From Halopiger aswanensis (GTDB taxonomy: Archaea > Halobacteriota > Halobacteria > Halobacteriales > Natrialbaceae): 64,000 nt of DNA. The notes beneath the pieces are model-generated. The model searched no databases. It was not told where the DNA came from and worked only from the letters and a program-made list of their open reading frames with translations. The translations under genes were made by a program, and so were the position numbers. Each line of letters begins with the position of its first letter. The first letter of the stretch is position 1. The stretch is from positions 62,001-126,000 of the forward strand of contig NZ_RAPO01000002.1 of the NCBI RefSeq assembly GCF_003610195.1, read 5' to 3'. Positions 24,504 to 35,139 of this stretch are shown one piece after another.

Positions 24504-25256
24504 ATGGAAGCAACAGTACGCAACCTGGACGGCGACGACGCGGGCTCGGTCGAGCTCCCGGCGGTCTTCGAGACTAACTACCGCCCGGACCTGATCGCCC
24601 GCGCCGTACGCGCCGCCCAGGCAAACCGAAAACAGGACTACGGTGCCGACGAGTTCGCCGGCCTCCGCACGCCGGCCGAATCGTTCGGCAGCGGCCGAGG
24701 GATGGCCCACGTCCCGCGACAGGACGGACGCGGTCGCCGCGTTCCCCAGACCGTCAAGGGACGCAAGGCCCACCCGCCGAAGGCCGAGAAGGACTGGACC
24801 GAATCGATCAACACGAAAGAGAAGAAGCTGGCCGTCCGCAGCGCGATCGCGGCGACGACCGACGAAGAGCTCGTCGCCGAGCGCGGCCACGAGTTCGACG
24901 ACGACGCCGAGATTCCGGTCGTCGTCGACGACGAGTTCGAGGACCTCGTGAAGACGAAGGAGGTCGTCTCCTTCCTCGAGGCCGCCGGACTCGCCGACGA
25001 CATCGAACGCGCCGACGAAGGCCGTAGCATCCGCTCGGGTCGCGGGAAGACCCGCGGACGCAAGTACAAGACGCCCAAGTCGATCCTCTTCGTCACCTCG
25101 AGCGAGTCCGGTCCGTCCCGTGCGGCCCGGAACCTCGCCGGTGCCGACGTGACGACCGCTGCGGAGGTCAACGCGGAGGATCTCGCGCCCGGTGCACAGC
25201 CGGGTCGACTGACCGTCTGGACCGAAAGCGCTCTCGAGGAGGTGGCTGACCGATGA
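24504..25256 (+). CDS. rpl4: Large ribosomal subunit protein L4 (uL4)
   Basis: 250 residues of the archaeal uL4 type. The extended rRNA-binding loop is RGMAHVPRQDGRGRRVPQ (residues 67-84) and SGRGKTRGRKYKTPKSIL lies near residue 175. Starts three bases after rpl3 and overlaps rpl23 by four bases, so translation is coupled. Confidence 0.97.
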   Translation: MEATVRNLDGDDAGSVELPAVFETNYRPDLIARAVRAAQANRKQDYGADEFAGLRTPAESFGSGRGMAHVPRQDGRGRRVPQTVKGRKAHPPKAEKDWTESINTKEKKLAVRSAIAATTDEELVAERGHEFDDDAEIPVVVDDEFEDLVKTKEVVSFLEAAGLADDIERADEGRSIRSGRGKTRGRKYKTPKSILFVTSSESGPSRAARNLAGADVTTAAEVNAEDLAPGAQPGRLTVWTESALEEVADR

Positions 25257-25507
25257 GTTCGATCATCGAGCACCCGCTCGTGACGGAGAAGGCGATGAAC
25301 GACATGGACTTCGAGAACAAGCTCCAGTTCGTCGTCAACCCTGACGCCACCAAGCCCGAGATTCGGGACGAAGTCGAGGAGCGCTTCGACGTCTCCGTCG
25401 ACAACATCAACACCCAGGTAACGATGAAAGGGAAGAAGAAAGCGACAGTTCGCCTGTCCGAGGACGACGACGCCCAAGAAGTCGCCTCGCGAATCGGGGT
25501 GTTCTGA
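25253..25507 (+). CDS. rpl23: Large ribosomal subunit protein L23 (uL23)
   Basis: 84 residues, normal length for archaeal uL23, which sits at the exit of the peptide tunnel and docks SRP and translocon. IEHPLVTEKAMNDMDF begins the protein and VTMKGKKKATVRL lies near the end. Overlaps rpl4 by four bases; rpl2 starts two bases later. Confidence 0.97.
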   Translation: MSSIIEHPLVTEKAMNDMDFENKLQFVVNPDATKPEIRDEVEERFDVSVDNINTQVTMKGKKKATVRLSEDDDAQEVASRIGVF

Positions 25508-25509
25508 CG

Positions 25510-26232
25510 ATGGGACGACGCATCCTTGGACAGCGACGTGGTCGCGGTACCTCCACGTTCCGCGCCCCGTCGCACCGATACAAGGCAAAGCTCGATCACA
25601 AGAAGGAAGAAGACGACGACGTCGTCCGCGGCACGGTCGTGGACATCGAACACGACCCCGCGCGTTCGGCGCCGGTCGCGGCCGTCGAGTTCGAGGACGG
25701 CGACCAGCGCCTCGTCCTCGCTCCCGAGGGCGTCGCCGTCGGCGAGGAGATTCAGGTCGGCGTCTCCGCGGAGATCAAGCCGGGCAACACGCTCCCGCTC
25801 GCGGAGATTCCCGAAGGGGTACCGGTCTGTAACGTCGAGGCGAACCCGGGCGATGGCGGCAAGTTCGCTCGTTCCTCCGGCGTCAACGCGGACCTGATCA
25901 CCCACGACCGCAACGCTGCGGTCATTCAGCTCCCCAGCGGCGAGGTCAAGCGCCTCGATCCGCAGTGCCGCGCCACTATCGGCGTCGTCGCCGGTGGCGG
26001 TCGCACGGAGAAGCCGATGGTCAAGGCAGGGAACAAGTACCACAAGATGAAAGCGCGCGGGACCAAGTGGCCCCGCGTCCGCGGTGTCGCGATGAACGCC
26101 GTCGACCACCCGTTCGGTGGCGGCGGCCGACAGCACCCCGGAAAACCGAAGTCCGTCTCGCGGGACGCCCCGCCGGGGCGGAAGGTCGGTGACATTTCCT
26201 CGCGCCGTACCGGCCGAGGTGGGAACAAATGA
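25510..26232 (+). CDS. rpl2: Large ribosomal subunit protein L2 (uL2)
   Basis: 240 residues. The conserved C-terminal region near the peptidyl transferase centre is intact ([16 protein letters not shown], with the key His), and the N-terminus [16 protein letters not shown] matches archaeal uL2. The last four bases overlap rps19. Confidence 0.97.
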   Translation: MGRRILGQRRGRGTSTFRAPSHRYKAKLDHKKEEDDDVVRGTVVDIEHDPARSAPVAAVEFEDGDQRLVLAPEGVAVGEEIQVGVSAEIKPGNTLPLAEIPEGVPVCNVEANPGDGGKFARSSGVNADLITHDRNAAVIQLPSGEVKRLDPQCRATIGVVAGGGRTEKPMVKAGNKYHKMKARGTKWPRVRGVAMNAVDHPFGGGGRQHPGKPKSVSRDAPPGRKVGDISSRRTGRGGNK

Positions 26233-26654
26233 GCCAGGAGTACCGAACCGGCCGCGAAGGTGAGGAGTTCACCTACCGCGGTCACACGCTCGACGAGCTG
26301 CAGGACATGGAGCTCGAGGAAGTCGCGGAACTGCTGCCCGCACGCCAGCGGCGAAGTATCCAGCGCGGTCTCTCCGTCGAGAAGCAGAAGCTTCTCGAGG
26401 AGGCCCGTGAGAAAGACGAGGAAGAGACGGCGAACGCGCCGATCCGGACGCACCTGCGCGACATGCCGGTGCTGCCGGAGTTCGTCGGACTGACCTTCGA
26501 GGTCTACAACGGCCAGTCCTTCGAGCGCGTCCGCATCGACCCCGAGATGATCGGACACTATCTCGGAGAGTTCCAGCTGACCCGCACGTCCGTCGAACAC
26601 GGACAGGCGGGGATCGGCGCGACTCGCTCGTCGAAGTTCGTCCCACTGAAGTGA
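26229..26654 (+). CDS. rps19: Small ribosomal subunit protein S19 (uS19)
   Basis: 141 residues of archaeal uS19 in the 30S head. The N-terminal half is a helical archaeal extension ([20 protein letters not shown]); the core follows with [20 protein letters not shown] and [22 protein letters not shown] overlap with rpl2; seven bases before rpl22. Confidence 0.97.
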   Translation: MSQEYRTGREGEEFTYRGHTLDELQDMELEEVAELLPARQRRSIQRGLSVEKQKLLEEAREKDEEETANAPIRTHLRDMPVLPEFVGLTFEVYNGQSFERVRIDPEMIGHYLGEFQLTRTSVEHGQAGIGATRSSKFVPLK

Positions 26655-26661
26655 TCTACGC

Positions 26662-27150
26662 ATGGGAATCAACTACTCAGTCGACGCGGACCCGGATTCC
26701 ACCGCGAAAGCGATGCTCCGGGAGCGTCACATGAGCCACAAGCACAGCAAGGAGGTCGCCCGCGAACTCAAGGGCCGAACCGTCGCCGACGCGCAGGAGT
26801 ACCTGCAGGACGTCATCGACCAGAAGCAGTCGGTGCCGTTTAAGTCGCACAACGCCGGTGCCGGCCACCGATCCGATCTCGAGGGCTGGGACGCCGGCAA
26901 GTACCCCGAGAAGGTCTCCGGCGAGTTCCTCGACCTCCTCGAGAACGTCGCGGCCAACGCCGACCACCAGGGCTTCGACGGCGAGTCGATGGAGATCGTC
27001 CACGTCGCCGCCCACAAGGTCGGCGAATCGGTCGGTCGCAAGCCCCGCGCGATGGGGCGTGCGTCCTCGTGGAACACGCCGCAGGTCGACGTCGAGATCG
27101 TCGTCGCGGAACCCGACGCAGAGGACGACTCCGACGAGGGTGATAACTAA
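26662..27150 (+). CDS. rpl22: Large ribosomal subunit protein L22 (uL22)
   Basis: 162 residues. [20 protein letters not shown] is the archaeal start; the tunnel-lining hairpin region is [20 protein letters not shown]. Ends in an acidic tail ([11 protein letters not shown]). The stop codon shares one base with the rps3 start. Confidence 0.97.
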   Translation: MGINYSVDADPDSTAKAMLRERHMSHKHSKEVARELKGRTVADAQEYLQDVIDQKQSVPFKSHNAGAGHRSDLEGWDAGKYPEKVSGEFLDLLENVAANADHQGFDGESMEIVHVAAHKVGESVGRKPRAMGRASSWNTPQVDVEIVVAEPDAEDDSDEGDN

Positions 27151-28103
27151 TGGCTGACGAACAACAATTCATCGAGAACGGCCTGCAGCGGTCCCAGATC
27201 GACGAGTTCTTCCAGGAAGAGCTCGGCCGCGCGGGCTACGGTGGCATGGAGGTCGCCAAGACGCCGATGGGCACCCAGATCGTCCTCAAGGCCGAAAAGC
27301 CCGGGATGGTCATCGGTAAAGGCGGCGAGAACATCCGGAAGGTCACGACCGCCCTCGAGGAGCAGTTCAACCTCGAGGATCCGCAGGTCGACGTGCAGGA
27401 GGTCGACGAACCCGACCTCAACGCACGCATCGTGGCCGACCGGCTGGCCAACGCTCTCGAGCGCGGCTGGTACTTCCGTAAGGCCGGTCACACGACGATC
27501 GACCGGATCATGGAAGCCGGCGCGCTCGGCGCCGAGATCGTCCTCTCCGGGAAGGTCACGGGCGCCCGCTCGCGCGTTGAGAAGTTCAACCGCGGCTACA
27601 TCAAGCACAACGGCGAACCCGCCGAGGAGATCGTCGACGAGGGCCAGGCGACGGCCGTCATGAAGCTCGGGACGATCGGCGTCACGGTCAAGATCATCCC
27701 GCCGGGAGCCGAACTCCCCGACGACTTCGAGGTCAGCGAGGACGTCGACCCCGAAGAACTCGTCCCGGAGGCCGTCGAGGCCAACGAGGCCGAAGGCGTC
27801 GAGGAACTCCTCGAGGGCGAACCCGAAGAGGCAGACGCCGAAGCCGAGACCGAGGCGTCCGAGCCTGAGGCACCCTCCGACGAGGCCGAAGTCGACGAAG
27901 AGGTCGTCGAGGAAGTCATCGAAGAGGAAGTCGACGCCGAGGCCGACGAGGACTTCGAAGAAGTCGAGGTCCCCGAAGGCGACGAGGACGTCGAGGAAGA
28001 ACTCGACGAACTCGAGGAAGACGTCGAAGCGGAAGCCGAAGAACTCGTCGAGGAGATGGAAGCCGAATCCGACGACGAGGACGACGAGGGAGGTGACGCC
28101 TAA
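27150..28103 (+). CDS. rps3: Small ribosomal subunit protein S3 (uS3) with long acidic tail
   Basis: 317 residues. The KH domain is seen as [20 protein letters not shown] (near residue 52), then the C-terminal uS3 domain ([20 protein letters not shown]). From about residue 205 on, some 110 residues are nearly all Glu, Asp, Ala and Val, an unusually long acidic tail that probably helps solubility in high KCl. One-base overlaps on both sides. Confidence 0.96.
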   Translation: MADEQQFIENGLQRSQIDEFFQEELGRAGYGGMEVAKTPMGTQIVLKAEKPGMVIGKGGENIRKVTTALEEQFNLEDPQVDVQEVDEPDLNARIVADRLANALERGWYFRKAGHTTIDRIMEAGALGAEIVLSGKVTGARSRVEKFNRGYIKHNGEPAEEIVDEGQATAVMKLGTIGVTVKIIPPGAELPDDFEVSEDVDPEELVPEAVEANEAEGVEELLEGEPEEADAEAETEASEPEAPSDEAEVDEEVVEEVIEEEVDAEADEDFEEVEVPEGDEDVEEELDELEEDVEAEAEELVEEMEAESDDEDDEGGDA

Positions 28104-28324
28104 TGGCGATTCTCCACGTCGAAGAGATCCGCGACATGACCCCTGCCGAACGGCAGGAGGAACTCGAGGAACTCGAGACCGAACTGCTGAACGCGAAGTC
28201 CGTCCTCGCCGCCGGTGGCGCCCCGGAGAACCCGGGCCGCATCGGCGAACTGCGTCGCACCATCGCGCGGATCAAGACGGTCCAGCGCGAGGAAGGCGAC
28301 CTCGAGGACGAAGCGGACGAATAA
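28103..28324 (+). CDS. rpl29: Large ribosomal subunit protein L29 (uL29)
   Basis: 73 residues, a two-helix hairpin at the tunnel exit: [20 protein letters not shown] and [19 protein letters not shown]. Followed by an acidic end. Overlaps rps3 by one base; the RNase P gene starts seven bases after it. Confidence 0.96.
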   Translation: MAILHVEEIRDMTPAERQEELEELETELLNAKSVLAAGGAPENPGRIGELRRTIARIKTVQREEGDLEDEADE

Positions 28325-28331
28325 CGATAAC

Positions 28332-28739
28332 ATGGCACTGACACCCGAGACCCTGCCGCGACACGAACTCAACGGCCTGCCGGTCCGCGTCGTCGAGAGT
28401 ACCGACGACTCGCGGGTCGGGATAGCCGGCCGTGTCGTGATCGAGACGACGAAGACGCTCTCGATAGAGATTCGCGACGACGGCGAGTCTCGGGTCGTCA
28501 CGGTGCCGAAATCGGGCTCGACGTTCGAGTTCGCGATCACAGATGACGCCGCCGACTCCGCCAAGGGGTCGGGGACCGCGTCCAAACTGGCCGACACTCA
28601 ACCCTCTGCCGCCGGAAACGGTGCGGAGGAACGAGCCGGCGAGGGCGCGGCCTACGTTACGGTCGATGGATCGCGCTTGCTCTCACGACCCGCCCGACGC
28701 ACGGAAACGAATGGTGATTCACCATGGCAATTGGACTAG
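28332..28739 (+). CDS. rnp1: RNase P protein component 1 (Rpp29/Pop4)
   Basis: 135 residues. The Sm-like barrel of archaeal Rpp29 is seen in LPRHELNGLPVRVVESTD, GIAGRVVIETTKTLSIEI and TVPKSGSTFEFAI. Residues 75-110 are a low-complexity insert, longer than usual, before a final strand (AYVTVDGSRLLSRPARR). It helps tRNA 5' processing with the RNase P RNA. Located between rpl29 and rps17, the classic archaeal position; overlaps rps17 by 16 bases. Confidence 0.9.
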   Translation: MALTPETLPRHELNGLPVRVVESTDDSRVGIAGRVVIETTKTLSIEIRDDGESRVVTVPKSGSTFEFAITDDAADSAKGSGTASKLADTQPSAAGNGAEERAGEGAAYVTVDGSRLLSRPARRTETNGDSPWQLD

Positions 28740-29155
28740 ACGTTGAAACCCCTCCGGAACCAGAAAACCCGGAGGAATACGACTACGAGAAGTGTCCGTT
28801 CTACGGCGAGCTCTCCGTTCGAGGCCAAGTCCTCGAGGGGACCGTCGTGTCGACGGACATGGAGAAGACCGTGGTCGTCGAGCGAGAGTACGACGTGGCT
28901 GTACCGAAGTACGACCGGTACATGAAGCGTCGCTCGCGCATCCCGGCTCACGTGCCGGGCGTGCTCGAGCCGCTCTCGGTCGGTGACACGGTCAAGATCG
29001 CAGAGACCCGACCACTGTCGAAGACCAAATCGCACGTGGTCGTCGAAGTAACCGAAGAGGCAACCGCGGAGGACGTCGCCGACCTCACCGGCCAGGCCGA
29101 GCCTGAGCCGGAGCTGTCGGCCGAGGACTTCGCGACCGAGGAGGGTGAAGAATAA
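28724..29155 (+). CDS. rps17: Small ribosomal subunit protein S17 (uS17)
   Basis: 143 residues. The OB-fold core is [20 protein letters not shown] with [18 protein letters not shown] and [20 protein letters not shown]. About 35 N-terminal and 30 acidic C-terminal residues are halophile/archaeal extensions. Its start lies inside the end of rnp1; one-base overlap with rpl14. Confidence 0.96.
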   Translation: MAIGLDVETPPEPENPEEYDYEKCPFYGELSVRGQVLEGTVVSTDMEKTVVVEREYDVAVPKYDRYMKRRSRIPAHVPGVLEPLSVGDTVKIAETRPLSKTKSHVVVEVTEEATAEDVADLTGQAEPEPELSAEDFATEEGEE

Positions 29156-29553
29156 TGGAAGCGATGAAAGCCGACGTGACCCAGGGGCTCAAGAAGGGCT
29201 CGCTGGTCACGTGTGCCGACAACACCGGCGCACGCGAGCTGAAAGTCATCAGCGTCTCGGGCTACCACGGCACCAAGAACCGCCAGCCGAAGGCGGGTCT
29301 CGGTGACAAGGTCACGGTCTCCGTGACGAAGGGTACCCCCGAGATGCGCCGCCAGGTCCTCGAGGCCGTCATCGTTCGCCAGCGGAAGTCGATCCGCCGG
29401 CCGGACGGGACGCGACTGAAGTTCGAGGACAACGCGGCGGTCATCATCGACGAGAACGAGGAGCCCCGCGGGACGGAGATCAAGGGCCCGATCGCTCGCG
29501 AAGTCGCCGAACGGTTCGGCGCGATCGCCTCCACCGCGACGATGATCGTATAG
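29155..29553 (+). CDS. rpl14: Large ribosomal subunit protein L14 (uL14)
   Basis: 132 residues; [40 protein letters not shown] and [11 protein letters not shown] are the universal uL14 motifs. An in-frame Met three codons later (29164) is an equally good start. Confidence 0.97.
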   Translation: MEAMKADVTQGLKKGSLVTCADNTGARELKVISVSGYHGTKNRQPKAGLGDKVTVSVTKGTPEMRRQVLEAVIVRQRKSIRRPDGTRLKFEDNAAVIIDENEEPRGTEIKGPIAREVAERFGAIASTATMIV

Positions 29554-29557
29554 AACA

Positions 29558-29926
29558 ATGACGAAGCAACCACACAAACAGCGAACGCAGACGGAGCGAG
29601 CACCGCTGCACAAGCGGCAGAAACAGCTCCACGCGACGCTGTCCGACGACCTCCGCGAGGAGTACGATACCCGTCGCACCCGCGTCAACGCGGGCGACCG
29701 GGTCGAGGTCATGCGCGGCGACCACGCCGGCGAAGAAGGCGAGGTCATCCGTGCCATCCTCGAGGACGGCGTCATTCACGTCGAGGACGTGACGGTCGAG
29801 ACGGCCGACGGCGAGGAAGTGCCCCGGCCGCTCGACCCCTCGAACGTCCGGATCACGGAGCTCGACCTCGAGGACGAGCGCCGCGAGGCGCGCCTCGAGG
29901 GCGAATCGGAAGGTGATAACGAATGA
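29558..29926 (+). CDS. rpl24: Large ribosomal subunit protein L24 (uL24)
   Basis: 122 residues with the KOW motif [19 protein letters not shown] (about residues 47-65) and the archaeal N-terminus with many Lys/Arg/Gln. Four-base overlap with rps4e. Confidence 0.96.
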   Translation: MTKQPHKQRTQTERAPLHKRQKQLHATLSDDLREEYDTRRTRVNAGDRVEVMRGDHAGEEGEVIRAILEDGVIHVEDVTVETADGEEVPRPLDPSNVRITELDLEDERREARLEGESEGDNE

Positions 29927-30624
29927 CGAAACACCAGAAACGACTTTCGGTCCCGAAGACCTGGCCGGTCGAGCGCAAGACCGACACCTTCACCGTCAAG
30001 GCCGGCGCCGGCCCCCACGGTGAGGAGGGCGTCCCGCTCGTCGTCCTGCTGCGGGACGTACTCGGCTACGTCGACTCGACGAAGGAAGCGCGATACGCCC
30101 TCTCCGAGGACGCGATCCTCGTCAACGGGCAGCCGATCAACGACGAACAGCGTCCGATCGGCATCTTCGACATCATCGCCTTCCCCGGCCGCGAGGAGTA
30201 CTACCGCGTCTTCCCCGACGAGGGCGGTCGGCTCGCGCTGACCGAGATCGACGCCGAGGCCGCGGAAAGCCGCCTCGGCAAGATCGACAACAAGCAACAG
30301 GTTCCCGGCGGCGATACGCAGCTGACGCTGCACGACGGGACTAACGTCCTCGTCGAGGACGGCGCCGAGTACAGCAGCAACGACTCGATCGTCATCGACA
30401 ACGACGACAAGTCGATCGTCGCGCACTTCCCCTACGAGGAAGGTGCGCTCGTCACCGCGATCCGTGGCAACCACGGCGGGAAGATCGGCGAAGTCGAGAC
30501 GATCGACGTGACTCCCGGCAGCGGCTCGAACACCGTCACCGTCGACACCGAGGACGGCGGCTTCGAGACCATCGAGGAGTACGTCGTCGTGATCGACGAG
30601 AACTTCACGGGTGATGACGAATGA
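29923..30624 (+). CDS. rps4e: Small ribosomal subunit protein S4e (eS4)
   Basis: 233 residues of the archaeal/eukaryotic eS4 family. Begins [17 protein letters not shown]; an S4-type RNA-binding domain (REDs around [20 protein letters not shown]) and a KOW-like part near [15 protein letters not shown] are visible. Absent from bacteria, so it marks the cluster as archaeal. Four-base overlaps on both sides. Confidence 0.96.
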   Translation: MTKHQKRLSVPKTWPVERKTDTFTVKAGAGPHGEEGVPLVVLLRDVLGYVDSTKEARYALSEDAILVNGQPINDEQRPIGIFDIIAFPGREEYYRVFPDEGGRLALTEIDAEAAESRLGKIDNKQQVPGGDTQLTLHDGTNVLVEDGAEYSSNDSIVIDNDDKSIVAHFPYEEGALVTAIRGNHGGKIGEVETIDVTPGSGSNTVTVDTEDGGFETIEEYVVVIDENFTGDDE

Positions 30625-31163
30625 GCGAGGCTGACTCGGAAGCCGACTTCCACGAGATGCGGGAACCCCGCGTCGAGAAGGTCGTCGTCCACATGGGCGT
30701 CGGTCAGGGTGGTCGCGAACTCGGCCGCGCGGAGGACATCATCGAGGAGATCACCGGACAGGAAAGCGTCCGGACCCAGGCGAAGAAGACCGAACCCGAC
30801 TTCGGCATTCGCCAGGGCGACCCGATCGGCACGAAGGTTACCCTTCGTGGCGACGACGCCCACGAGTTCCTCGAGACGGCCCTCCCGCTGGCCGACCTCT
30901 CGGCCAGCCAGTTCGACGACACGGGTAACTTCAGCTTCGGGATCGAGGAACACACCGACTTCCCGAGCCAGGAGTACGATCCGAACGTCGGGATCTTCGG
31001 ACTGGACGTCACCGTCAACCTGGTGCGTCCGGGCTACCGCGTCTCCAAGCGCGACAAGGCGACGCGCCCGATCCCATCGAAACACCGACTGAACCCCGAG
31101 GACGCCGTCGCGTTCCTCGAGTCGACCTTCGACGTCACCGTGGAGGGATCCGCAGATGAGTGA
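30621..31163 (+). CDS. rpl5: Large ribosomal subunit protein L5 (uL5)
   Basis: 180 residues; binds 5S rRNA and the P-site tRNA. Motifs: [24 protein letters not shown]-like region [15 protein letters not shown] and [19 protein letters not shown]. Overlaps rps14 by eight bases. Confidence 0.96.
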   Translation: MSEADSEADFHEMREPRVEKVVVHMGVGQGGRELGRAEDIIEEITGQESVRTQAKKTEPDFGIRQGDPIGTKVTLRGDDAHEFLETALPLADLSASQFDDTGNFSFGIEEHTDFPSQEYDPNVGIFGLDVTVNLVRPGYRVSKRDKATRPIPSKHRLNPEDAVAFLESTFDVTVEGSADE

Positions 31164-31362
31164 AAGCGAAACCGAAGCCGAAACTGAAACCGAAACCGAC
31201 GCCCTCAGCACGGGCGAGCACGCCGCAAAGCGCACGGGGCAGGAAGAAGCCTGCCAGCGCTGCGGTCGCAAACAGGGTCTCGTCGGGAAGTACGACATCA
31301 ACCTCTGTCGGCAGTGCTTCCGCGAGATCGCTCGTGACATGGGCTTCAAGAAGTATCGATAA
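31156..31362 (+). CDS. rps14: Small ribosomal subunit protein S14 (uS14, zinc type)
   Basis: 68 residues. [20 protein letters not shown] with the following QC gives a CxxC...CxxC zinc site (C+ form), then [14 protein letters not shown]. The first 25 residues are a Glu/Thr-rich acidic extension whose codons overlap the end of rpl5. Confidence 0.95.
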   Translation: MSESETEAETETETDALSTGEHAAKRTGQEEACQRCGRKQGLVGKYDINLCRQCFREIARDMGFKKYR

Positions 31363-31363
31363 C

Positions 31364-31756
31364 ATGACTGGGAACGATCCACTCAGCAACGCGCTTTCGG
31401 GCATCGACAACGCCGAAAGCGTGGGCCATCTGACCCACGAGGTAACGCCCGCCTCGAACGAGATCGGCAGCGTACTCGAGGTCTTCTACGACCGCGGGTA
31501 CATCGACGGCTTCGAGTACGTCGATGACGGCAAAGCCGGTCGGTTCGAGGTCGAACTGAAAGGAGCGATCAACGAGTGCGGCCCCGTCAAGCCCCGCTAC
31601 AGCGCCGGCGCCGACGAGTTCGAGAAGTGGGAGAAGCGATTCCTCCCCGCTCGAGACTTCGGCGCGCTCGTCGTGACGACGAGCAGCGGCATCATGAGCC
31701 ACTACGAGGCTCGTGAGCAGGGTATTGGGGGCCAGGTGATCGCATACGTCTACTAA
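31364..31756 (+). CDS. rps8: Small ribosomal subunit protein S8 (uS8)
   Basis: 130 residues, normal archaeal length. [18 protein letters not shown] begins the protein and [20 protein letters not shown] is the rRNA-binding C-terminal motif. One base after rps14. Confidence 0.97.
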   Translation: MTGNDPLSNALSGIDNAESVGHLTHEVTPASNEIGSVLEVFYDRGYIDGFEYVDDGKAGRFEVELKGAINECGPVKPRYSAGADEFEKWEKRFLPARDFGALVVTTSSGIMSHYEAREQGIGGQVIAYVY

Positions 31757-31758
31757 CA

Positions 31759-32292
31759 ATGCGAGTCGAACTGGAAATCCCTGACAACGTAACCGTCGAG
31801 ATCGACCACCTCGACGTGACCGTCGACGGTCCGGAAGGCAGCGTCACCCGCCGCCTCTGGTACCCCGACGTGAGCGTCGACGTGGAAGACGACAGTGTGG
31901 TGATCGAAAGCGAGTCCGAGGACGCGAAGACCAACGCGACCGTCGGTACCTTCGAGAGCCACATCACGAACGCCTTCCACGGCGTGACCGAGGGCTGGGA
32001 GTACGAGATGGAAGTCTTCTACTCTCACTTCCCGATGCAGGTCCGCGTGGACGGCGACGACGTCGTCATCGAGAACTTCCTCGGCGAAAAGGCACCGCGA
32101 CGTACGACTATCCACGGTGATACCGAGGTTACCGTCGACGACGAGCAGCTCGTCCTCTCGGGTCCCGACAAGGAGGACGTCGGGCAGACGGCAGCCGACA
32201 TCGAGCAGCTGACTCGCGTCAGCGGCAAGGACACCCGCGTCTTCCAGGACGGGGTCTACATCACCAACAAACCCGCCAAAGGAGGTGCCTGA
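31759..32292 (+). CDS. rpl6: Large ribosomal subunit protein L6 (uL6)
   Basis: 177 residues; two repeated alpha/beta domains, the second with YSHFPMQVRVDGDDVVIENF and GEKAPRRT. ELEIPDNVTVEIDHLDVTVD begins the protein. Near the factor-binding centre of the 50S subunit. Confidence 0.97.
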   Translation: MRVELEIPDNVTVEIDHLDVTVDGPEGSVTRRLWYPDVSVDVEDDSVVIESESEDAKTNATVGTFESHITNAFHGVTEGWEYEMEVFYSHFPMQVRVDGDDVVIENFLGEKAPRRTTIHGDTEVTVDDEQLVLSGPDKEDVGQTAADIEQLTRVSGKDTRVFQDGVYITNKPAKGGA

Positions 32293-32295
32293 TAG

Positions 32296-33015
32296 ATGGC
32301 AGCCGAAGACGACGAACCACAGGAACTCGAAGACATCAGCGGTGTTGGCGCGAGCAAGGCTGACGCCCTTCGCGAGGCCGGCTTCGAGTCCATCGAGGAC
32401 GTCAAGGAAGCCGACCAGGACGATCTGGCAGAAGCCGAGGGCATCGGTAACGCGCTCGCTGCCCGTATCAAGGCCGACGTCGGCGACCTCGAGGTCACCG
32501 AAGAAACGGAGGCCGAGATCGAAGACGAAGGCGCCGAAGAAGAGGAAGAGCCCGACGAAGACGTCGAGACGGAGCTTCGTGCCCGCGGCCTGACCGAGAA
32601 GACCCCCGAGCTCTCCGAGGACGAGGAACGACTCCTCGAGCGTCGGAAGAGCGAGGGCAAGCCGCAGTTCAAGCGCCAGGACTACCACATGAAAAAGCGG
32701 ACGCCCGAATCGTGGCGCCGCCCCCGCGGCCAGCTGTCCAAGCAGCGCAAGGGCATCAAGGGCAAGGGCCCGAAGGTCCAGGCCGGCTTCCGCACGCCCG
32801 AAGCCGTTCGCGGAAAGCATCCGAGCGGCTTCGAAGAGGTCTACGTCGAGAACGTCGACGACCTCGAGGGCGTCGACGGCTCTCGCGAAGCAGTTCGCAT
32901 CGCCTCCTCGGTCGGCGCGCGCAAGCGCGAACGGATCGAGGAAGTGGCCGAGGACGAGGGCATCCGCGTCCTGAACCCGACCTACGAAGAAGTCGAGGTG
33001 GAAGCCAATGACTGA
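32296..33015 (+). CDS. rpl32e: Large ribosomal subunit protein L32e (eL32) with helix-hairpin-helix extension
   Basis: 239 residues, about 100 more than the core. The N-terminal 60 residues are a helix-hairpin-helix domain ([38 protein letters not shown]), joined by an acidic linker to the eL32 core ([39 protein letters not shown]). The extension is known in halophile L32e. Overlaps rpl19e by eight bases. Confidence 0.95.
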   Translation: MAAEDDEPQELEDISGVGASKADALREAGFESIEDVKEADQDDLAEAEGIGNALAARIKADVGDLEVTEETEAEIEDEGAEEEEEPDEDVETELRARGLTEKTPELSEDEERLLERRKSEGKPQFKRQDYHMKKRTPESWRRPRGQLSKQRKGIKGKGPKVQAGFRTPEAVRGKHPSGFEEVYVENVDDLEGVDGSREAVRIASSVGARKRERIEEVAEDEGIRVLNPTYEEVEVEAND

Positions 33016-33457
33016 TCTCTCCGCACAGAAGCGACTGGCCGCCGACGTCCTCGACGTCGGTGAGAACCGCATCTGGCTCGACCCCGACGCCCAGGCCGAC
33101 ATCGCCGAAGCGATCACCCGCGACGAGATCCGCGAACTCGTCGAGGAAGGTCGCATTCAGGCCGAAGACACCAAGGGCAACTCCCGCGGCCGTGCCCGCG
33201 AGCGCAACGCAAAGCGCTCCTACGGCCACCAGAAGGGCCCGGGCAAGCGCCGCGGCAAGAAGGGCGCACGCCAGAACGAGAAAGAAGAGTGGGAAAGCAA
33301 GATCCGCGCACAGCGCCGGAAGCTGCGCGAACTCCGCGACAAGGGCGAACTGACGCCCACGCAGTACCGCGAGCTCTACAAGAAGGCTGGCGGTGGCGAG
33401 TTCCGCAGCGTCCGGTACCTGTTGAACTACATCGACGACAACTACGGTGACCAATAA
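33008..33457 (+). CDS. rpl19e: Large ribosomal subunit protein L19e (eL19)
   Basis: 149 residues. [20 protein letters not shown] and [20 protein letters not shown] are diagnostic; the basic segment [20 protein letters not shown] spans rRNA. One-base overlap with rpl18. Confidence 0.96.
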   Translation: MTDLSAQKRLAADVLDVGENRIWLDPDAQADIAEAITRDEIRELVEEGRIQAEDTKGNSRGRARERNAKRSYGHQKGPGKRRGKKGARQNEKEEWESKIRAQRRKLRELRDKGELTPTQYRELYKKAGGGEFRSVRYLLNYIDDNYGDQ

Positions 33458-34005
33458 TGGCGACAGGACCACGATACAAAGTGCCGATGCGGCGTCGCCG
33501 TGAGGTCCGGACGGACTACCACCAGAGGTTGCGCCTGCTGAAGTCGGGTAAGCCCCGACTCGTCGCTCGAAAGAGCAACAAGCACACTACGGCGCAGCTG
33601 ATCACTCCCGGACCTCAGGGAGACGAGACGCTCGCGAGTGCACACTCGAGCGACCTAGAGGAGTACGGTTGGGAAGCCCCCACGAGTAACATTTCCGCGG
33701 CGTACCTGACCGGCCTGCTGGCCGGCCAGCGCGCCGTCGAGGCCGGCCTCGAGGAAGCGGTCCTCGACATCGGTCTCAACACCGCGACGCCCGGTAACAA
33801 GGTGTTCGCGGTCCAGGAGGGCGCGATCGACGCGGGTCTCGAGATCCCGCACAACGACGAGGTCCTCGCGGACTGGTCGCGCACGCGCGGCGAGCACATC
33901 GCCGAGTACGCCGAACAGCTCGACGAGCCGCTGTACAACGGCGAGTTCGACGCGACCGACCTCCCCGAACACTTCGACGACGTACGAGAGGCGATCCTAG
34001 AATGA
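33457..34005 (+). CDS. rpl18: Large ribosomal subunit protein L18 (uL18)
   Basis: 182 residues of the archaeal/eukaryotic uL18 type that binds 5S r[57 protein letters not shown]. Four-base overlap with rps5. Confidence 0.97.
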   Translation: MATGPRYKVPMRRRREVRTDYHQRLRLLKSGKPRLVARKSNKHTTAQLITPGPQGDETLASAHSSDLEEYGWEAPTSNISAAYLTGLLAGQRAVEAGLEEAVLDIGLNTATPGNKVFAVQEGAIDAGLEIPHNDEVLADWSRTRGEHIAEYAEQLDEPLYNGEFDATDLPEHFDDVREAILE

Positions 34006-34670
34006 GCGCAAACGACTACAACGACAACGGCTGGGAACCCGTCACCCGTCTCGGCCGGATGGTTCAGGAGGGCGAAATCGACACGATGGAGGACGCCCTC
34101 AACTCGGGGCTCCCCCTGAAGGAGCCCGAGATCGTCGACCAGCTCCTCCCCGGACTGGACGACGAAGTGCTGGACATCAACATGGTCCAGCGGATGACCG
34201 ACTCCGGACGACGCGTCAAGTTCCGCTGCGTCGTCGCCGTCGGCAACCGCGACGGCTACGTCGGCTACGCGGAAGGCCGAGACGATCAGGTCGGGTCCGC
34301 CATCCAGAAGGCGATCGGTATCGCGAAGCTGAACATGATCAAGGTCCCCCGCGGCTCCGGTTCCTGGGAGGACCGCTCGGACCGGCCCCACTCCCTGACC
34401 CGACGCACGAAGGGGAAGGCCGGCTCCGTCGAGGTCGAGGTCATCCCCGCCCCCGAAGGGCTGGGGCTTGCCGCCAGCGACACCGTCCACGCGGTGCTCG
34501 ACTTGGCCGGCATCGAGAACGCCTGGACCAAGAGCCACGGCAACACTCGGACCACGGTCAACCTCGCGAAGGCGACGTTCAACGCACTGGAGAACGCATC
34601 GCAGTCGCGCCACCCGCGGCGTCGCTCGGGTGCGAACCGAGACCGAGACGAAGCCGAGGTGACTGAGTAA
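34002..34670 (+). CDS. rps5: Small ribosomal subunit protein S5 (uS5)
   Basis: 222 residues. The double-stranded RNA-binding part is [20 protein letters not shown] and the C-terminal domain has [20 protein letters not shown] and the [13 protein letters not shown] motif. One-base overlap with rpl30. Confidence 0.97.
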   Translation: MSANDYNDNGWEPVTRLGRMVQEGEIDTMEDALNSGLPLKEPEIVDQLLPGLDDEVLDINMVQRMTDSGRRVKFRCVVAVGNRDGYVGYAEGRDDQVGSAIQKAIGIAKLNMIKVPRGSGSWEDRSDRPHSLTRRTKGKAGSVEVEVIPAPEGLGLAASDTVHAVLDLAGIENAWTKSHGNTRTTVNLAKATFNALENASQSRHPRRRSGANRDRDEAEVTE

Positions 34671-35137
34671 TGAAGGCAGTCGTTCAGGTTCGCGGCGAAG
34701 TGAACCGCCAGCAGGACGTTCAGGACACGCTGGAGATGCTGAACATCCACAGCGTCAACCACTGCGCGCTCGTCCCTGAGACCGACACCTACACGGGAAT
34801 GGTCAACAAGGTCAACGACTACGTCGCGCACGGCGAACCGAGCGCCGAGGTGCTCGCAGCCGTGCTCGCAAAGCGCGCAGAGCCCCTCGAGGGCGATCAG
34901 TCCGACGTCGACGCCGACTGGCTCGACGAGAACACCGGGTATAGCGACTTCGAGTCGCTGGCCGAAGCGCTGCTTGCCGAGGAGACGACGCTGCGCGAGC
35001 AGGGACTGTCCCCGACGCTTCGTCTGCACCCGCCCCGCGGCGGTCACGACGGCATCAAGAAGCCGACCGCCGAGGGCGGCCAACTCGGAAAGCATACAAC
35101 GGACGAAATCAACGACCTGTTAGAATCGATGCGATAA
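34670..35137 (+). CDS. rpl30: Large ribosomal subunit protein L30 (uL30)
   Basis: 155 residues, the long archaeal form. [20 protein letters not shown] and NHCALVPETDTYTGMVNKV are family marks; the C-terminal half (RLHPPRGGHDGIKKPTAEGG) is specific to archaea and eukaryotes. Confidence 0.97.
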   Translation: MKAVVQVRGEVNRQQDVQDTLEMLNIHSVNHCALVPETDTYTGMVNKVNDYVAHGEPSAEVLAAVLAKRAEPLEGDQSDVDADWLDENTGYSDFESLAEALLAEETTLREQGLSPTLRLHPPRGGHDGIKKPTAEGGQLGKHTTDEINDLLESMR

Positions 35138-35139
35138 CC